Part shown: positions 5,605 to 6,332 of the stretch, in pieces
Numbering within the stretch: position 1 is the stretch's first letter
How the letters are laid out: each line of letters begins with the position of its first letter
DNA from: an uncultured Sphingomonadaceae bacterium
Lineage (GTDB): Bacteria > Pseudomonadota > Alphaproteobacteria > Sphingomonadales > Sphingomonadaceae
Direction: 5' to 3'
DNA length: 6,332 bases
Assembly: GCA_938003725.1 (NCBI GenBank)
Contig: CALKXX010000066.1
Location: forward strand, 1 to 6,332
Made by a program: the position numbers and the translations under genes
Notes under the pieces: generated by a model
The model's input: only the letters and a program-made list of their open reading frames with translations
Told to the model about the DNA's origin: nothing
Databases searched by the model: none

Positions 5605-6332
5605 CTATTGCGCCGCTTCCACCTCTTTGACAAATTTTTGCTGCATCGCTGATCGTTGAAGCCGGGCGCGAACGTCGGCTGGGGTACTATATAACGTGTT
5701 GAGAAGGATAAGGTCCCACTCGCTGATTGAATCGGGCAGTGGGCGATCCGCTTTACGGTTTTCGAATAGCGAGAGAATAGAGAAAAACGCTGTCTCTTGA
5801 TCCGGCGCGCCATTGGCTTCGATCAGGCTGTGCATCGCCGCATAATCGGCAATTTGAACGGTGGTCAATCCGGCCAGTGCCTTTTTTTCCAACAACAGAT
5901 ACGAGGCCCGCATATCTTCTTGTACCGGCTGTTTGATGAGCGACTTGACGTTGGTTCGTGATGCCGACCAGCGATCTTCACCCAGGCCGCCGCCAGGATC
6001 CCCGCCAATCGAAGAGGGACCGTCGGCAATAATAGGCGATCCCCCAATCGGCGCGATCGTTATGATCGATTTCCAGCCAAATGTCGGCCCTACCGATTCC
6101 GCCAGCTGTTTTCTTTTATGAATCGGCAGCGCACCGAAAATCCGGTGATGTTCCTTGCGCAACATCGTAACCGCATCATTGCCGTTTTCAATCACGACGA
6201 CATAGACATTTGGCCGACATTTTAAGTCGCCCACCGGAATTTCGGCAGCGAGTGAAACACCGCGAATACGTTTTTCAACCGCGTCATTATTGGCATTTGA
6301 AAAACCGAATACCTTTGGGCAGATCGGTGAGG
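5605..6332 (-). CDS. Secreted two-cysteine protein of unknown function, copy C, N-terminus beyond the window
   Basis: This is the third and most divergent family member. The frame stays open through the window end, so the GTG-initiated version at 6234 is only a fragment; the first in-window codons read SPICPKVFG, matching the APICPSVGG block of copies A and B. About 242 codons are present and some 80 (signal peptide and the EIVVTG region) lie outside. Shared landmarks are both cysteines (ICPKVFG; KCRPNVYV), ENGNDAVTMLRK, GPTFGWKS, RTNVKS, SYLLLEKKAL, QIADYAA, SILSLF, LYSTPADVRARLQRSAM. A glycine/proline-rich insert (PSSIGGDPGGGLGED) replaces the variable stretch before RTNVKS. The DLD-like acidic SLIDIDVNFD segment of A and B is changed to SLIEANGAPD. 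It converges on the Crp-type gene with 12 bp between stops, leaving no room for a shared intrinsic terminator. The gene is real; its function is unknown. Confidence 0.87.
   Translation of the reverse strand, partial: SPICPKVFGFSNANNDAVEKRIRGVSLAAEIPVGDLKCRPNVYVVVIENGNDAVTMLRKEHHRIFGALPIHKRKQLAESVGPTFGWKSIITIAPIGGSPIIADGPSSIGGDPGGGLGEDRWSASRTNVKSLIKQPVQEDMRASYLLLEKKALAGLTTVQIADYAAMHSLIEANGAPDQETAFFSILSLFENRKADRPLPDSISEWDLILLNTLYSTPADVRARLQRSAMQQKFVKEVEAAQ

Noticed and set aside
6232..6234. GTG as the start of copy C
   Set aside because: The frame continues upstream to the window edge and encodes the conserved ICPxVxG block, so this is an internal codon.
1..6332. CRISPR arrays, tRNA or rRNA genes, phage or toxin-antitoxin genes
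   Set aside because: No regularly spaced repeats, tRNA-like cloverleaf sequence or recognisable proteins of these classes were seen.

Overview
The window looks like chromosomal DNA from an alphaproteobacterium, most likely a member of the Sphingomonadales. This rests on the style of the DNA ligase, on secreted proteins whose mature N-termini carry the EIVVTG-type stretch common in sphingomonad TonB-dependent receptors, and on moderate GC. It is an inference; no rRNA or other marker is present.

Layout. Positions 1-1272 (+) hold the 3' two-thirds of ligA (NAD-dependent DNA ligase), cut by the left window edge. From 1294 to 4825 everything reads on the minus strand. In the direction of transcription the order is: an intact integral-membrane fatty acid hydroxylase / sterol desaturase-type enzyme (4825-3968), a 270-bp inverted-repeat element without a transposase (3870-3601), secreted protein copy B (3563-2604), a decayed and internally deleted relic of a second desaturase (about 2580-2368), and secreted protein copy A (2253-1294). 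A Crp/Fnr-type regulator (4900-5592, +) is divergent from the desaturase. A third, more divergent member of the secreted family (copy C, 5605 to beyond the window end, -) converges on the regulator with only 12 bp between the stops.

Main interpretation. The minus-strand block is best read as a tandem duplication of a two-gene module, [membrane desaturase/hydroxylase + secreted two-cysteine protein]. One desaturase then lost the segment with every histidine cluster and survives only as about 210 bp of homologous DNA, keeping parts of the N-terminal region and the whole C-terminal tail. The intact desaturase-copy B pair was later split by the MITE-like element, which ends 37 bp upstream of the copy B start codon, beside what looks like a promoter placed for a leaderless transcript.

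The secreted proteins are a family whose function I cannot name. Copies A and B are both 319 residues, share a signal peptide cleaved before TKD, an EIVVTG-like segment, two cysteines (ICPSVGG and KCRxNLFV) and several conserved blocks further on. The Crp-type protein is the obvious candidate regulator for the locus, but no binding site is evident. No tRNA, rRNA, CRISPR array or phage gene was seen.
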